This document shows positions 15,967 through 24,557 of a stretch of DNA of 64,000 nt, piece after piece (positions within the stretch are counted from its first letter, which is position 1; the number at the start of each line of letters is the position of its first letter). The notes under the pieces are model-generated. The model had not been told where the DNA came from. It did not search any database and was given only the letters and a program-made list of their open reading frames with translations. The DNA comes from Sphingomonas sp. Leaf17 (GTDB lineage Bacteria > Pseudomonadota > Alphaproteobacteria > Sphingomonadales > Sphingomonadaceae). The position numbers and the translations under genes were made by a program. The DNA is taken from assembly GCF_001421505.1 (NCBI RefSeq), contig NZ_LMKL01000005.1, positions 196,471-260,470 on the forward strand. The letters are read 5' to 3'.

Positions 15967-17541
15967 TCAGGTGCCGGGCTGGATATAGGGGACGCGCGCG
16001 AACAGCTCGCGCTGCCAGCGGCGGGGATCATTCTCCACGCGGCTGCGGACGTCGAAGATCATCGTCGCGCGGGTCTTGCGGTCGTGGCGCGGCCAGTGGC
16101 CCAGCCCCGCATGATCGGGGTCGCCGCGAGTCGCGAACGCGACGAAGCTGTCCTGCATCGCCGTCGACACGGCGCGGGCATCGGCCGCCATGCCGGTCTG
16201 CGACCCCTCAGCCCCCAAGGTGCCGAACACCAGCGGGATATCCATCGTGTGGAATGCGCCGCGCCCGGGGTCCGTGCGCGAGGTGAAATCAACCTGATAG
16301 ACCCAGGCCGGAACACCCGCATCGGCCCGCGCCTCCGCCTCGATCACTTGGCCCCGCCAGCTGCGCCCGGCGGTGGTCGCGTCGTAGAAGATGTCGGTCG
16401 GTGACCAGGCGGGATAGCGCGCGCGGTATTGTGCCACGACCCATTCGGGCAATATGTCGATCTTCAGTTCAGGCGCCATCCGCTCGGCCAGATTGCTCCA
16501 GTCGAGCCCGCGCACCTTGGGCGAGTCGATCGACAGGAAGGCACGCGTCTCGTCATGCGTGTTGCCCAGCATCATCGGGATGCGGTTGCTCAAGGGGTTG
16601 GCGTCGGGCCAGAACGGATGGCGCGTCAGCCACGTCATGTCGAGCACCGGCCCGAAATACACGCCGCCGCCCATGACCGGATCTGGCGCCGACAACCCCT
16701 CGACCAGCCGCTCCACCGGCATCGTCAGCAGTGGCGACAGGTCGCCGGCACCCACGCCCAGTTTCGCCAGATAGGCGCGCGCCCGCTCTGTCGCGTGCAG
16801 CGGGCCGGATGCCGTCACCTGTTGCCCGCTCATCGTCGCGGCACGGTGGAACAGGCCTGCGGCGGCGGACATGCCCATCAGCGTCGCGATCTTGGCCCCG
16901 CCGCCCGACTGGCCGAAGACCATCACCCGGTTCGGGTCACCACCGAAGGCGGCGATGTTGTCCCGCACCCATTGCAGCGCGAGGATCAGGTCGAGTTGCC
17001 CCGCATTGCCGCTGTCGGGAAACCGGTCCGACAGCCGCGCGAGATAGAGATAGCCCAGCGCGTTCAGCCGGTGGTTGACCGTCACGACCACGCAATCGCC
17101 CCGCGCCGCCAGCGCCCGCCCGTCATTCTGCGGATCGGTGACGCTGCCGTTCGCATAGGCCCCGCCGTGGATGTAGAGCATCACCGGCCTGCGCGCGCGG
17201 GCGTCCGCGTCGGCGGTCCAGACGTTCAGGAACAGGCAGTCCTCCGACTGCGGACCATAAGGCCCGGTCTGCGGACAGACCGGACCGAAGTCCTGCGCGG
17301 GCCGGATCCTTCCCGGCGTCGCCACCGCGACCGGCGCGCGGAAGCGTTCGGCGCGGCCATAGCGGATACCGCGAAATGCCAGCACCTGCCCGTCGGACGT
17401 GCCGGTGAAGTCGCCCGCGGGCGCGCGGACGACCGGAGGACTCATCGCGCGCGCGGCCGTGCCGGCCAGCAGCAGGGACGCCCCCGCCCCGGCGATCGCA
17501 CCACGACGGGACCAGCCGTCCCCGGATTCATCGCCGGACAT
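15967..17541 (-). CDS. Exported carboxylesterase, type B (para-nitrobenzyl esterase family)
   Basis: A 524-residue secreted serine esterase. The N-terminus DGWSRRGAIAGAGASLLLAG is a twin-arginine-type signal peptide. The family blocks are all present: SEDCLFLNVW, oxyanion HGG (126-128), nucleophile elbow FGQSGGGAK with Ser212, and HTMDIPLVFG carrying the catalytic His. The elbow has Gln and Gly where many relatives have Glu and Ala. I take the ATG at 17541, which overlaps the last 14 nt of kdgK, so the two are translationally linked. Placement in an operon of KDG metabolism suggests de-esterification of pectin or attached groups such as feruloyl or acetyl; the substrate is not proven. Confidence 0.88.
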   Translation of the reverse strand: MSGDESGDGWSRRGAIAGAGASLLLAGTAARAMSPPVVRAPAGDFTGTSDGQVLAFRGIRYGRAERFRAPVAVATPGRIRPAQDFGPVCPQTGPYGPQSEDCLFLNVWTADADARARRPVMLYIHGGAYANGSVTDPQNDGRALAARGDCVVVTVNHRLNALGYLYLARLSDRFPDSGNAGQLDLILALQWVRDNIAAFGGDPNRVMVFGQSGGGAKIATLMGMSAAAGLFHRAATMSGQQVTASGPLHATERARAYLAKLGVGAGDLSPLLTMPVERLVEGLSAPDPVMGGGVYFGPVLDMTWLTRHPFWPDANPLSNRIPMMLGNTHDETRAFLSIDSPKVRGLDWSNLAERMAPELKIDILPEWVVAQYRARYPAWSPTDIFYDATTAGRSWRGQVIEAEARADAGVPAWVYQVDFTSRTDPGRGAFHTMDIPLVFGTLGAEGSQTGMAADARAVSTAMQDSFVAFATRGDPDHAGLGHWPRHDRKTRATMIFDVRSRVENDPRRWQRELFARVPYIQPGT

Positions 17542-18535
17542 CAAGCCCGCCGGCCAGATACGCATCGACATCGGCCTGCCGGAACAGCGAAGCATCGCCG
17601 GGCAGCGAGTGCTTCAGCGCCGCGAGCGCAAGTCCGATCCGCGCCACGTCGGCAAGGTCCGCGCCGGAGCGGATACCGTGCAGCACGCCGGCCGCGAACG
17701 CATCGCCGCCGCCGATCCGGTCGACGATACCGGCCAGCACGACTTCATCGGTCTGGACGTGCGCGTCGCGGGTGTCGATCCGCGCCGACAGCCGGTGCAG
17801 GTCGACATGCTCGACATGCCGCGCGGTCGAGGCGATCGTCCGGAGCCTGGGAAACGCCGCGAACGCCGCCTCAGCCGCTTCACGCCGACGATCCTCGGCG
17901 TCGGCGGAAAAGTCACGGCCCAGCAGCAGCGCGATGTCGCGGTGGTTGCCGAACATCAGGTCGGCATGTTCGACCAGCCGGGTCAGGATCGCGCGCGGGT
18001 CGGAGTCCCAGCGTTCCCACAATTTGCCACGCCAGTTGCCGTCGAACGACACCGGGATGCCGCGCGCGCTCGCCGCCTCGACCGCCGCGATCGCGCTGTC
18101 GGCCGGGACCGGTCCCAGCGCGGGCGTGATGCCCGACAGATGCAGCCGGTCGACCCCGTCCAGCAATGTATCCCAGTCCCATGCCGCGACGGGCGCCTGC
18201 GCGAAGGACGACCAGGCGCGGTCGTAAATCACTTCGGTGGCGCGCATCCCCGCCCCCGACGTGACGAAATACAGCCCTATCCGGTCTCCACCGGTGACGA
18301 TATGACGGGTATCGACGCCGTGCCCGCGCAGGCAAGCGATCGCCGATCGGCCAAGGTCGTTGTCGGGCACCATCGTCGCCATGCCGACGTCATGGCCAAG
18401 CCGCGCCAGCTGGGTGACGACATTGGCCTCGGCACCCGCGACCCATACGTCGAGTCTGGGCGTCTGGAGCAGCAGTTCACGGCCCGGCGGCGACAGACGC
18501 AGCATGATTTCGCCAAATGCCAGGAATGTCGCCAT
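17528..18535 (-). CDS. kdgK: 2-keto-3-deoxygluconate kinase
   Basis: A 335-residue PfkB-family sugar kinase that phosphorylates KDG to KDPG, the entry point to the Entner-Doudoroff aldolase. It shows the N-terminal FGEIMLRLSPPGRELL, the substrate-binding VAGAEANVVTQLARLG block, FDGNWRGKLW, and the anion-hole/catalytic motif DRIGGGDAFAAG with the base Asp. It lies 45 nt after kduD and overlaps the esterase gene by 14 nt. The pathway on both sides (UxaA, KduD) ends in KDG, which supports the substrate. KDPG aldolase (eda) is not in the window. Confidence 0.92.
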   Translation of the reverse strand: MATFLAFGEIMLRLSPPGRELLLQTPRLDVWVAGAEANVVTQLARLGHDVGMATMVPDNDLGRSAIACLRGHGVDTRHIVTGGDRIGLYFVTSGAGMRATEVIYDRAWSSFAQAPVAAWDWDTLLDGVDRLHLSGITPALGPVPADSAIAAVEAASARGIPVSFDGNWRGKLWERWDSDPRAILTRLVEHADLMFGNHRDIALLLGRDFSADAEDRRREAAEAAFAAFPRLRTIASTARHVEHVDLHRLSARIDTRDAHVQTDEVVLAGIVDRIGGGDAFAAGVLHGIRSGADLADVARIGLALAALKHSLPGDASLFRQADVDAYLAGGLDVRR

Positions 18536-18580
18536 GTCTCTCTCCCTGATCTTCGCCCAAGCCGGGGAAGATCGTCCATA

Positions 18581-19351
18581 TTAGCGCGCCAGCCAACCGC
18601 CATCGACGGCCAGGATATGCCCCTGGACGTAATTCGCCGCCGCCGACGACAGGAACACCGCCGCCCCGCCAAGGTCGCCGGCATCGCCCCATTTGCCCGC
18701 CGGAATACGGTCGAGGATGCTCTTGTTGCGAGCCTCGTCCGCCTGCAATGCGGCGGTGTTGTTGGTGGCGATATAGCCCGGAGCGATCGCGTTGACGTTG
18801 ATGCCCTTGGCCGCCCATTCGTTCGCCAGCAGCTTGGTCAGACCGCCGATGCCGGATTTGGACGCGGTGTAGCTCGGCACGCGGATGCCGCCCTGGAATG
18901 TGAGCATCGAGGCGATGTTGACGATCTTGCCAGAGCCTTGCGCGATCATGTGCCGCCCGGCGGCCTGGCAGAGGAAGAACACCGATTTCAGGTTCGTGTC
19001 GATCACCGCGTCCCAGTCCGCCTCGCTGAAATCGACCGCGTCGGCGCGGCGGATGATGCCGGCGTTGTTGACGAGGATGTCGAGACCGCCAAGCGCGGCG
19101 ACGGTCTCATCGACCACGCGCTGCACCGGTTCGATGGTCGACAGGTCGGCCGACACGATGACCGCGCGGCGGCCGAGATTACGGATCATGCCGGCGGTAT
19201 CGTCGGCCGGGGTGCGGCCAACACAGGCGATATCGGCACCGGCGGCGGCCAGCGCGACCGCGATCGCCTGACCGATGCCGGTGTTGGCCCCGGTCACGAT
19301 GGCGACCTTGCCGGTCAGGTCGAAGGGGCTTGGGACGGCGGAGTTGGTCAT
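18581..19351 (-). CDS. kduD: 2-dehydro-3-deoxy-D-gluconate 5-dehydrogenase
   Basis: A 256-residue short-chain dehydrogenase. It reduces 2,5-diketo-3-deoxygluconate to KDG in the breakdown of unsaturated galacturonate released by pectate lyases. The NAD-binding TGANTGIG (20-27), NNAG (95-98), catalytic Ser148, Tyr161 and Lys165 (YTASK) are intact, and the KduD-type ending QGHILAVDGGWLAR is present. ATG at 19351 follows a strong GGGAGAG site. The upstream frame extension runs through a palindromic repeat and is not coding. It sits between kduI and kdgK on the same strand. Confidence 0.93.
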   Translation of the reverse strand: MTNSAVPSPFDLTGKVAIVTGANTGIGQAIAVALAAAGADIACVGRTPADDTAGMIRNLGRRAVIVSADLSTIEPVQRVVDETVAALGGLDILVNNAGIIRRADAVDFSEADWDAVIDTNLKSVFFLCQAAGRHMIAQGSGKIVNIASMLTFQGGIRVPSYTASKSGIGGLTKLLANEWAAKGINVNAIAPGYIATNNTAALQADEARNKSILDRIPAGKWGDAGDLGGAAVFLSSAAANYVQGHILAVDGGWLAR

Positions 19352-19363
19352 GCTGAACTCTCC

Positions 19364-19476
19364 CCCCTCCCGCTCGGGCGGGAGGGGTCGGGGGTGGGCG
19401 GGCGGTGCGCTTGGCCGCATCGGACGGGAGGTGGAACGAAGGCCCACCCCCAGCCCCTCCCGCCATGCGGGAGGGG
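19364..19476. repeat. Nested GC-rich palindromic repeat between kduI and kduD
   Basis: Two hairpins face each other. The left pairs CCCCTCCCG (19364-19372) with CGGGAGGGG (19379-19387); the right pairs CCCCTCCCGC (19454-19463) with GCGGGAGGGG (19467-19476). The segments between them (GGGGGTGGGC near 19389 and GCCCACCCCC near 19442) also pair, so the whole 113 bp can form a cruciform. This resembles a dispersed intergenic element of sphingomonads. As RNA it would form a stable structure between two co-transcribed genes and might attenuate or protect the message. Confidence 0.8.
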
Positions 19477-19484
19477 CGATGCGG

Positions 19485-20324
19485 TTACGCGAGCTGGCAG
19501 ATGTCCAGCACGTTCATGTCGGTATAGTCCTGATTCTCGCCGGCCATCGCCCAGATGAAGGCATAGGCCTTGGTCCCCGACCCCATGTGGATCGACCAGG
19601 GCGGGCTGATGACCGCTTCCTCGTTGGCCATGACGATGTGCCGCATCGCCTCGCCCTCACCCATGTAGTGGAAGACGCGGTCGCTGGGGCCGTCCAGCTC
19701 GAAGTAGAAATAGATCTCGCTGCGCCGCTCGTGGATGTGCGGGGGCATCGTGTTCCACACCGACCCCGGCTTCAGCACAGTCAGGCCCATGACCAGCTGC
19801 GCGCTGTCGCAGATGCCGGGGATGACCATCTGATAGATCGTCCGCTCGTTCGATTCCTCCAGGCTGCCACGCTCCAGCGTGGTCGCGTCGCCGACCGAGA
19901 TGACCCGCGTCGTGAACGCCTTGTGCGCCGGGCAGGACGCCAGATAGAAGCGCGCGCCATCGCCGGAAAACTGCACGTCCTTCGCGCCCATCGTCACATA
20001 CAGGCAATCCTTGTTGCCCAGCGTGAACGCTTCGCCATCGACGGTCACGGTGCCGTCGGTCTTGCCGACATTGACCACCGCCAGTTCGCGCCGCTCCAGG
20101 AACGGGTGACCCGCCGCCGATGCCGGCGCGGTCTGGTCGGGCAGCTTCACGCTGCCATTGGCGACCGCGACGCCGCCGATCACGAAGCGTTCGGCATGCG
20201 TGTAGTTCAGCACGCATTCGCCATCGCGGAACAGGTTCTGGATCAGATACCGGTCGCGCAACTCGTCGTTGGACACGCATTCCATCATGTCGGGGTGGGT
20301 GGCGTAATAGGTGCGGTCGAACAT
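19485..20324 (-). CDS. kduI: 5-keto-4-deoxyuronate isomerase
   Basis: A 279-residue cupin-type isomerase that converts 5-keto-4-deoxyuronate to 2,5-diketo-3-deoxygluconate, the substrate of KduD. The family start [20 protein letters not shown] and the metal-binding [16 protein letters not shown] motif are clear. Length matches the family. ATG at 20324 has GGAGCAGACC upstream. It follows uxaC by 80 nt on the same strand with no operator copy between, so uxaC-kduI-kduD-kdgK-esterase may be one transcript starting at the uxaC promoter. Confidence 0.95.
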   Translation of the reverse strand: MFDRTYYATHPDMMECVSNDELRDRYLIQNLFRDGECVLNYTHAERFVIGGVAVANGSVKLPDQTAPASAAGHPFLERRELAVVNVGKTDGTVTVDGEAFTLGNKDCLYVTMGAKDVQFSGDGARFYLASCPAHKAFTTRVISVGDATTLERGSLEESNERTIYQMVIPGICDSAQLVMGLTVLKPGSVWNTMPPHIHERRSEIYFYFELDGPSDRVFHYMGEGEAMRHIVMANEEAVISPPWSIHMGSGTKAYAFIWAMAGENQDYTDMNVLDICQLA

Positions 20325-20404
20325 GGTCTGCTCCGGTCGATGCGACGCGCCGACAGGGCCGCGTCCAGAAAAATGATAGGCAGGCAATTGCATATATTGG
20401 AACG

Positions 20405-21835
20405 TTATCCCACAGGATTATCGTCGATCCGGTAGGCGCGCCGGACGAGTCCGCTGGTCAGTTCGTGAGCCAGATCGGCGGCCTCCCAATCCTCCAGCCG
20501 ATGCTCGGCGACCAGACGGGCGAGAAAACCGCAGTCGATCCGCCGCGCGACGTCGTGACGGGCGGGAATCGACAGAAAGGCGCGCGTGTCGTCGTTGAAG
20601 CCGACGGTGTTGTAGAAGCCCGCTGTCTCGGTCGTCATCTCACGGAACCGGCGCATCCCCTCGGGACTGTCGTGGAACCACCAGCTCGGCCCCAGTTTCA
20701 GGCACGGGTAATGCCCGGCCAGCGGGGCCAGTTCGCGGGCATAGGTGCTTTCGTCCAGCGTGAAGAGGATGATCGACAGCGCGGTCGATGTCCCGAACCG
20801 GTCGAGCAGCGGTTTGAGCGCATGGACGTAATCGGTGCGGGTCGGAATATCCGCCCCCTTGTCGCGCCCGTGACTGGCGAACAGGCCGGCATTGTGGTTG
20901 CGCGACGATCCGGGATGGATCTGCATCACCATGCCGTCCTCGACGCTCATGCCCGCCATTTCGGTCAGCATCTGCGCGCGGAACAGTTCGGCATCGGCCG
21001 GCGTCCAGTCGCCACCGACGATCCGGGTGAACAACGCCTCGCATTCGGTGACGGACAGGTTGGCGGTCGCGGCGGTCGGATGGCCATGGTCAGTCGCGGT
21101 GGCCCCGGCGGCGCGGAAATCGGCGCGGCGCTTGCGATGCGCGGCAAGATAGCCCTGCCAGCCATGCACGTCCTCGCCGGTCAGGTCGCCGAACCGCGCA
21201 AGCGCGCCGGCGAACTGTTCATGTTCGACGTCGATGACGCCATCGGGTCGATAGGTGGTGACGACGCGACCCTGCCAGCCGCTCGCGCGGATCCGGTGAT
21301 GCGCGTCGAGGCTGTCATGCGCGCCCTCGGTCGTGGCCAGGAAGTCGATGCGGAACCGGTCGAACAGCGCGCGCGGGCGGAATGCGTCGGTTGCCAGTTT
21401 CTCGCCGATCGTGTCGTAATACAGGTCGGCCGTCGTCGGCGCGAACGCCTGCGTCATGCCGAACACGTCGGCGAACACATGATCGAGCCACATCCGCGAC
21501 GGCGTGCCCCGGAACAGGTGATAATGATCGGCCAGCAGCCGCCATGCGGCGCGGGTATCGGTCGCGGATACGCCCGCCCGGCTCGGGATCGCCAGCGAAT
21601 CCAGGTCGACGCCCTGGCTGTACAGCATGCGATAAAGATAATGGTCGGGCGCGAGCAGCAGCGTCGTCGCATCGGTCCACGCGGCGTTGTCCGCGAACCA
21701 GGTCGGATCCGTGTGGCCGTGCGGACTGACGATCGGCAGATCGGCGACGGTCGCGTACAGCGCGCGCGCGATCGACCGCGTCGATGGATCCGCCGGGAAA
21801 AGACGGTCCGGATGCAGTTCCAGGGCCCGTACCAT
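20405..21835 (-). CDS. uxaC: Glucuronate/galacturonate isomerase
   Basis: A 476-residue uronate isomerase of the amidohydrolase-like superfamily. It converts D-galacturonate to D-tagaturonate and D-glucuronate to D-fructuronate. Conserved blocks are [13 protein letters not shown] (metal-site HxH), [12 protein letters not shown], a [14 protein letters not shown] region and the C-terminal [17 protein letters not shown]. There is no signal peptide, so it acts in the cytoplasm after uptake. It is the first gene of the minus-strand run to kdgK; operator copy 3 lies 44 nt before its ATG. Confidence 0.96.
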   Translation of the reverse strand: MVRALELHPDRLFPADPSTRSIARALYATVADLPIVSPHGHTDPTWFADNAAWTDATTLLLAPDHYLYRMLYSQGVDLDSLAIPSRAGVSATDTRAAWRLLADHYHLFRGTPSRMWLDHVFADVFGMTQAFAPTTADLYYDTIGEKLATDAFRPRALFDRFRIDFLATTEGAHDSLDAHHRIRASGWQGRVVTTYRPDGVIDVEHEQFAGALARFGDLTGEDVHGWQGYLAAHRKRRADFRAAGATATDHGHPTAATANLSVTECEALFTRIVGGDWTPADAELFRAQMLTEMAGMSVEDGMVMQIHPGSSRNHNAGLFASHGRDKGADIPTRTDYVHALKPLLDRFGTSTALSIILFTLDESTYARELAPLAGHYPCLKLGPSWWFHDSPEGMRRFREMTTETAGFYNTVGFNDDTRAFLSIPARHDVARRIDCGFLARLVAEHRLEDWEAADLAHELTSGLVRRAYRIDDNPVG

Positions 21836-21878
21836 CGTTCATCCTCCCTACCGCTTCTTCGCGAGCGTGCATCACGCC

Positions 21879-21892
21879 GGTAACCGGTGTCA
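21879..21892 (-). promoter_or_regulatory. LacI-type operator copy 3 (uxaC promoter)
   Basis: GGTAACCGGTGTCA on the plus strand, identical to copy 2. It lies in the 104-nt gap between the end of the lacI-type gene and the start of uxaC and would control the uxaC-kduI-kduD-kdgK-esterase run. No strong -35/-10 pair could be fixed around it. Confidence 0.82.
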
Positions 21893-21939
21893 CGACATCA
21901 AGCAACCGTGAAGTGACTAGTCCCAGCCGACACCACCCG

Positions 21940-22974
21940 TCAAACCCCGTCGTCGAACGGCGCCGCCACCGACCCGCGCCGGATCAGCGTCGACAGGAAC
22001 AGCGACGGCTCCTCGATCACGTCGCCGCCATCCTCGCCGGCGATCAGTTTCAAAGCGGCGGATCGCGCCATCGACGCGATCGGCCAGCGCACCGTCGTCA
22101 GCGGCGGCCAGACATGCGCGGCGATCGGCGTGTCGTCGAAGCCGACGATCGACAGGTCGCGCGGAATATCCAGCCCGCGCTGGCGCGCGGCGTGGATGAT
22201 CCCGGCCGCCATTTCATCGTTCGACGAAAAGATCGCGGTCGGGCGGGGCATGACGTCGAGCAGCCGTTCGGCGGCGACCAGCCCGGATTCGAAGGTGTAG
22301 TTGCCATCGGCGATCATGCTGCGCGGCAGGGCGATCCCGGCGGCGGCCAGCGCGTCCTCGAACCCCAGCCGCCGTTCGTGCGCGGATCGGAAACCGTGCG
22401 GCCCGGCGACCAGACCGATCCGCCGATGCCCCTGCCGGATCAGATATTCGGTCGCGGCACGCACCGCCTCCCGGTCGTTCGAGGCGACCATGTGGTCGGC
22501 GTCGTCGATCACCGCCGACCCCATGCGGACATAGCGGCAGCCGATCGAGTCGCACAGCGCCGCCACCGAATCATTCTCGCTGACCGGCGGCATCAGCAGG
22601 ACACCGAACAGCCGCTGGCGTTCCAGAAAGTGGCGCAAATCGTCGAGCATGGTCGCCGAGCCGCGATTGAGCGGCCGCACGACCATTTCGAACTCCGATC
22701 CCTGCAGCGCCTCCAGCATGCCCTGCTGCACGTTCAGCACGGTCTGCGCATTGGGGTTGTCGTGGACCAGGCCGATCAGGAAATTGCGCCGCAGCGCCAG
22801 CGCGCGTGCCTGCGGGTTGGGAATATAGCCAAGGTTGCCGATCACCTCCTCGACCCGCTTGCGGGTGTCGTCGTTCAGCAACGGCGACCGGTTGATGACG
22901 CGGCTGACCGTCTTCTTGGAGACGCCCGCGATCCGGGCCACGTCGTTGATCGTCGGCTGACCGGTTTTCTGCAT
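21940..22974 (-). CDS. LacI-family transcriptional regulator, probable repressor of the hexuronate/pectin regulon
   Basis: A 344-residue regulator. The N-terminal helix-turn-helix is TINDVARIAGVSKKTVSRVI (8-27), followed by the hinge helix region NPQARALALRRNFLIGLVHD and a periplasmic-binding-protein-like effector domain (VVRPLNRGS, FSSNDEMAAGI, SIVGFDDTPIA). The effector is probably KDG or a hexuronate intermediate, by analogy with functional counterparts. I chose ATG 22974 since the helix-turn-helix starts at once. Five matching 14-bp sites with a central CG lie at promoters of this locus, as expected for a LacI-type dimer. It is transcribed divergently from uxaA, whose operator (copy 4) may also control it. 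Confidence 0.92.
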   Translation of the reverse strand: MQKTGQPTINDVARIAGVSKKTVSRVINRSPLLNDDTRKRVEEVIGNLGYIPNPQARALALRRNFLIGLVHDNPNAQTVLNVQQGMLEALQGSEFEMVVRPLNRGSATMLDDLRHFLERQRLFGVLLMPPVSENDSVAALCDSIGCRYVRMGSAVIDDADHMVASNDREAVRAATEYLIRQGHRRIGLVAGPHGFRSAHERRLGFEDALAAAGIALPRSMIADGNYTFESGLVAAERLLDVMPRPTAIFSSNDEMAAGIIHAARQRGLDIPRDLSIVGFDDTPIAAHVWPPLTTVRWPIASMARSAALKLIAGEDGGDVIEEPSLFLSTLIRRGSVAAPFDDGV

Positions 22975-23046
22975 AGATGCATTGCATAGCCCGAACGGAT
23001 ATGAACGGCCAGCCTTGCCGAATCGGATACGGACGCGCATGGATCG

Positions 23047-23060
23047 TGACACCGGTTACC
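23047..23060 (+). promoter_or_regulatory. LacI-type operator copy 4 (uxaA / lacI divergent region)
   Basis: TGACACCGGTTACC, 19 nt before the uxaA ATG. A good -10-like TATAAA follows at 23064-23069, although the -35 is poor, so the operator would sit in the promoter spacer. The regulator gene starts 73 nt away on the other strand, making autoregulation possible. Confidence 0.82.
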
Positions 23061-23078
23061 AGATATAAAGAGGATGCC

Positions 23079-24557
23079 ATGGCCAAGGCCCTGCGGGTCG
23101 ATCCGCATGACAGCGTGGCGACGCTGCTTGAAGATGCCCGGCGCGGCGACGTGATCCTCGACGGCGCGGATGCGACCATCCTGGCGGCCGACGTGCCGCG
23201 CGGCCACAAGGTCGCGGTGATACCGGTCGCGGCGGGATCGCCCGTCGCGAAATACGGTTTTCCGATCGGGCTTGCCACCTGCGCGATCCCGGCGGGCGCG
23301 CATGTCCACACGCACAACCTGAAGACCGGCCTCGAAGGCACGCTGGCTTACCGCTACAGCCCGGTCGCCGCCGCTGCCCTGCCCGACCAGCCGGTCCCGT
23401 CGTTCGACGGCTATGTCCGCGCCAACGGCCGGGTGGGAACCCGCAACGAAATCTGGATCCTGTCGACCGTCGGCTGTGTCGCCCGCACCGCCGAGCGCAT
23501 TGCCGCAAAAGCCGCCGGCCTCGTCGGCGATCTGGTCGACGGCGTCCACGCCTTCACCCATCCGCATGGCTGCTCGCAGCTGGGTCAGGATCTGGCCGGC
23601 ACCCGCACGATCATGGCAAACCTGGCGAACCACCCGAATGCGGGCGGCGTGCTGATCGTCGGGTTGGGATGCGAGGAAAACCAGATCGCCGCGCTGATGG
23701 CCGAAATCCCGCCCTCGCGCCACGCGATGATCCGCACGCTGACGACCCAGGCCAGCGACGACGAAATCGCGGAAGGATGCCGGCTGGTCGCCGAGCTGGC
23801 CGTCCTTGCCGCCGCGCCGCGAACGGCGGTCGGGCTGGACCGGCTGGTGCTGGGCGTCAAATGCGGCGGATCGGACGGACTGTCTGGCCTGACCGCCAAC
23901 CCGCTGGTCGGGCGGATGAGCGACCGCGTCGCCGCCGCCGGCGGTCGGGTCATCGCCACTGAAATCCCCGAGATCTTTGGCGCGGAACAGATGCTGATGA
24001 ACCGCGCCGCCGACACAGGGATATTCGACCGGGTCGTTGCCGTGGTGAACGACTTCAAGCAGTATTTCCTCGACCACGGTGAACCGGTGTCCGAAAATCC
24101 CTCCCCCGGCAATGTCGCGGGCGGCATCACCACGCTGGAGGAAAAGTCGCTCGGCGCGGTGCAGAAGGCGGGCCACGCCCAGCTGTCCGACGTGATCGGC
24201 TACGGCGAACAGGTGCGCGGCCCCGGCCTCACCCTGCTGGAGGCGCCGGGCAACGATGCGGTGTCGTCGACCGCGCTGGCGGCGGCGGGCGCGACGGTCA
24301 TCCTGTTCACCACCGGGCGCGGCACGCCGCTGGGCTTCCCGGTGCCGACGATCAAGATCGCGTCCAACACCGATCTCGCCACCCGCAAGCCGGGCTGGAT
24401 CGATTTCGATGCGGGTGCGGTCCTGGACGACGGGATGGCGGCAACCGGCGACGCGCTGCTCGACCGGATCATCGCCATCGCAGGCGGTGTCGAGACGGCA
24501 GCCGAACGCAACGGCGAACGCGAAATCGCGATCTGGAAACGGGGTATAACGCTATGA
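23079..24557 (+). CDS. uxaA: Altronate dehydratase
   Basis: A 492-residue full-length enzyme that dehydrates D-altronate to KDG. The small SAF domain (about 1-95, with AGAHVHTHNL carrying metal-binding His residues) precedes the large catalytic domain, which shows YVRANGRVGTRNEIWILSTV, HPHGCSQLGQD, LGVKCGGSDGLSG and GNVAGGITTLEEKSLGAVQK. ATG at 23079 begins the SAF domain; the reading frame upstream is non-coding. Its stop overlaps the next start by four bases (ATGA), so it is translationally coupled with the reductase that supplies altronate. Confidence 0.95.
   Translation: MAKALRVDPHDSVATLLEDARRGDVILDGADATILAADVPRGHKVAVIPVAAGSPVAKYGFPIGLATCAIPAGAHVHTHNLKTGLEGTLAYRYSPVAAAALPDQPVPSFDGYVRANGRVGTRNEIWILSTVGCVARTAERIAAKAAGLVGDLVDGVHAFTHPHGCSQLGQDLAGTRTIMANLANHPNAGGVLIVGLGCEENQIAALMAEIPPSRHAMIRTLTTQASDDEIAEGCRLVAELAVLAAAPRTAVGLDRLVLGVKCGGSDGLSGLTANPLVGRMSDRVAAAGGRVIATEIPEIFGAEQMLMNRAADTGIFDRVVAVVNDFKQYFLDHGEPVSENPSPGNVAGGITTLEEKSLGAVQKAGHAQLSDVIGYGEQVRGPGLTLLEAPGNDAVSSTALAAAGATVILFTTGRGTPLGFPVPTIKIASNTDLATRKPGWIDFDAGAVLDDGMAATGDALLDRIIAIAGGVETAAERNGEREIAIWKRGITL

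Noticed and set aside
20325..20404. A separate LacI-type operator for kduI
   Set aside because: The gap has an AT-rich stretch and an AACGTT but no copy of the 14-bp site. Co-transcription with uxaC is simpler.
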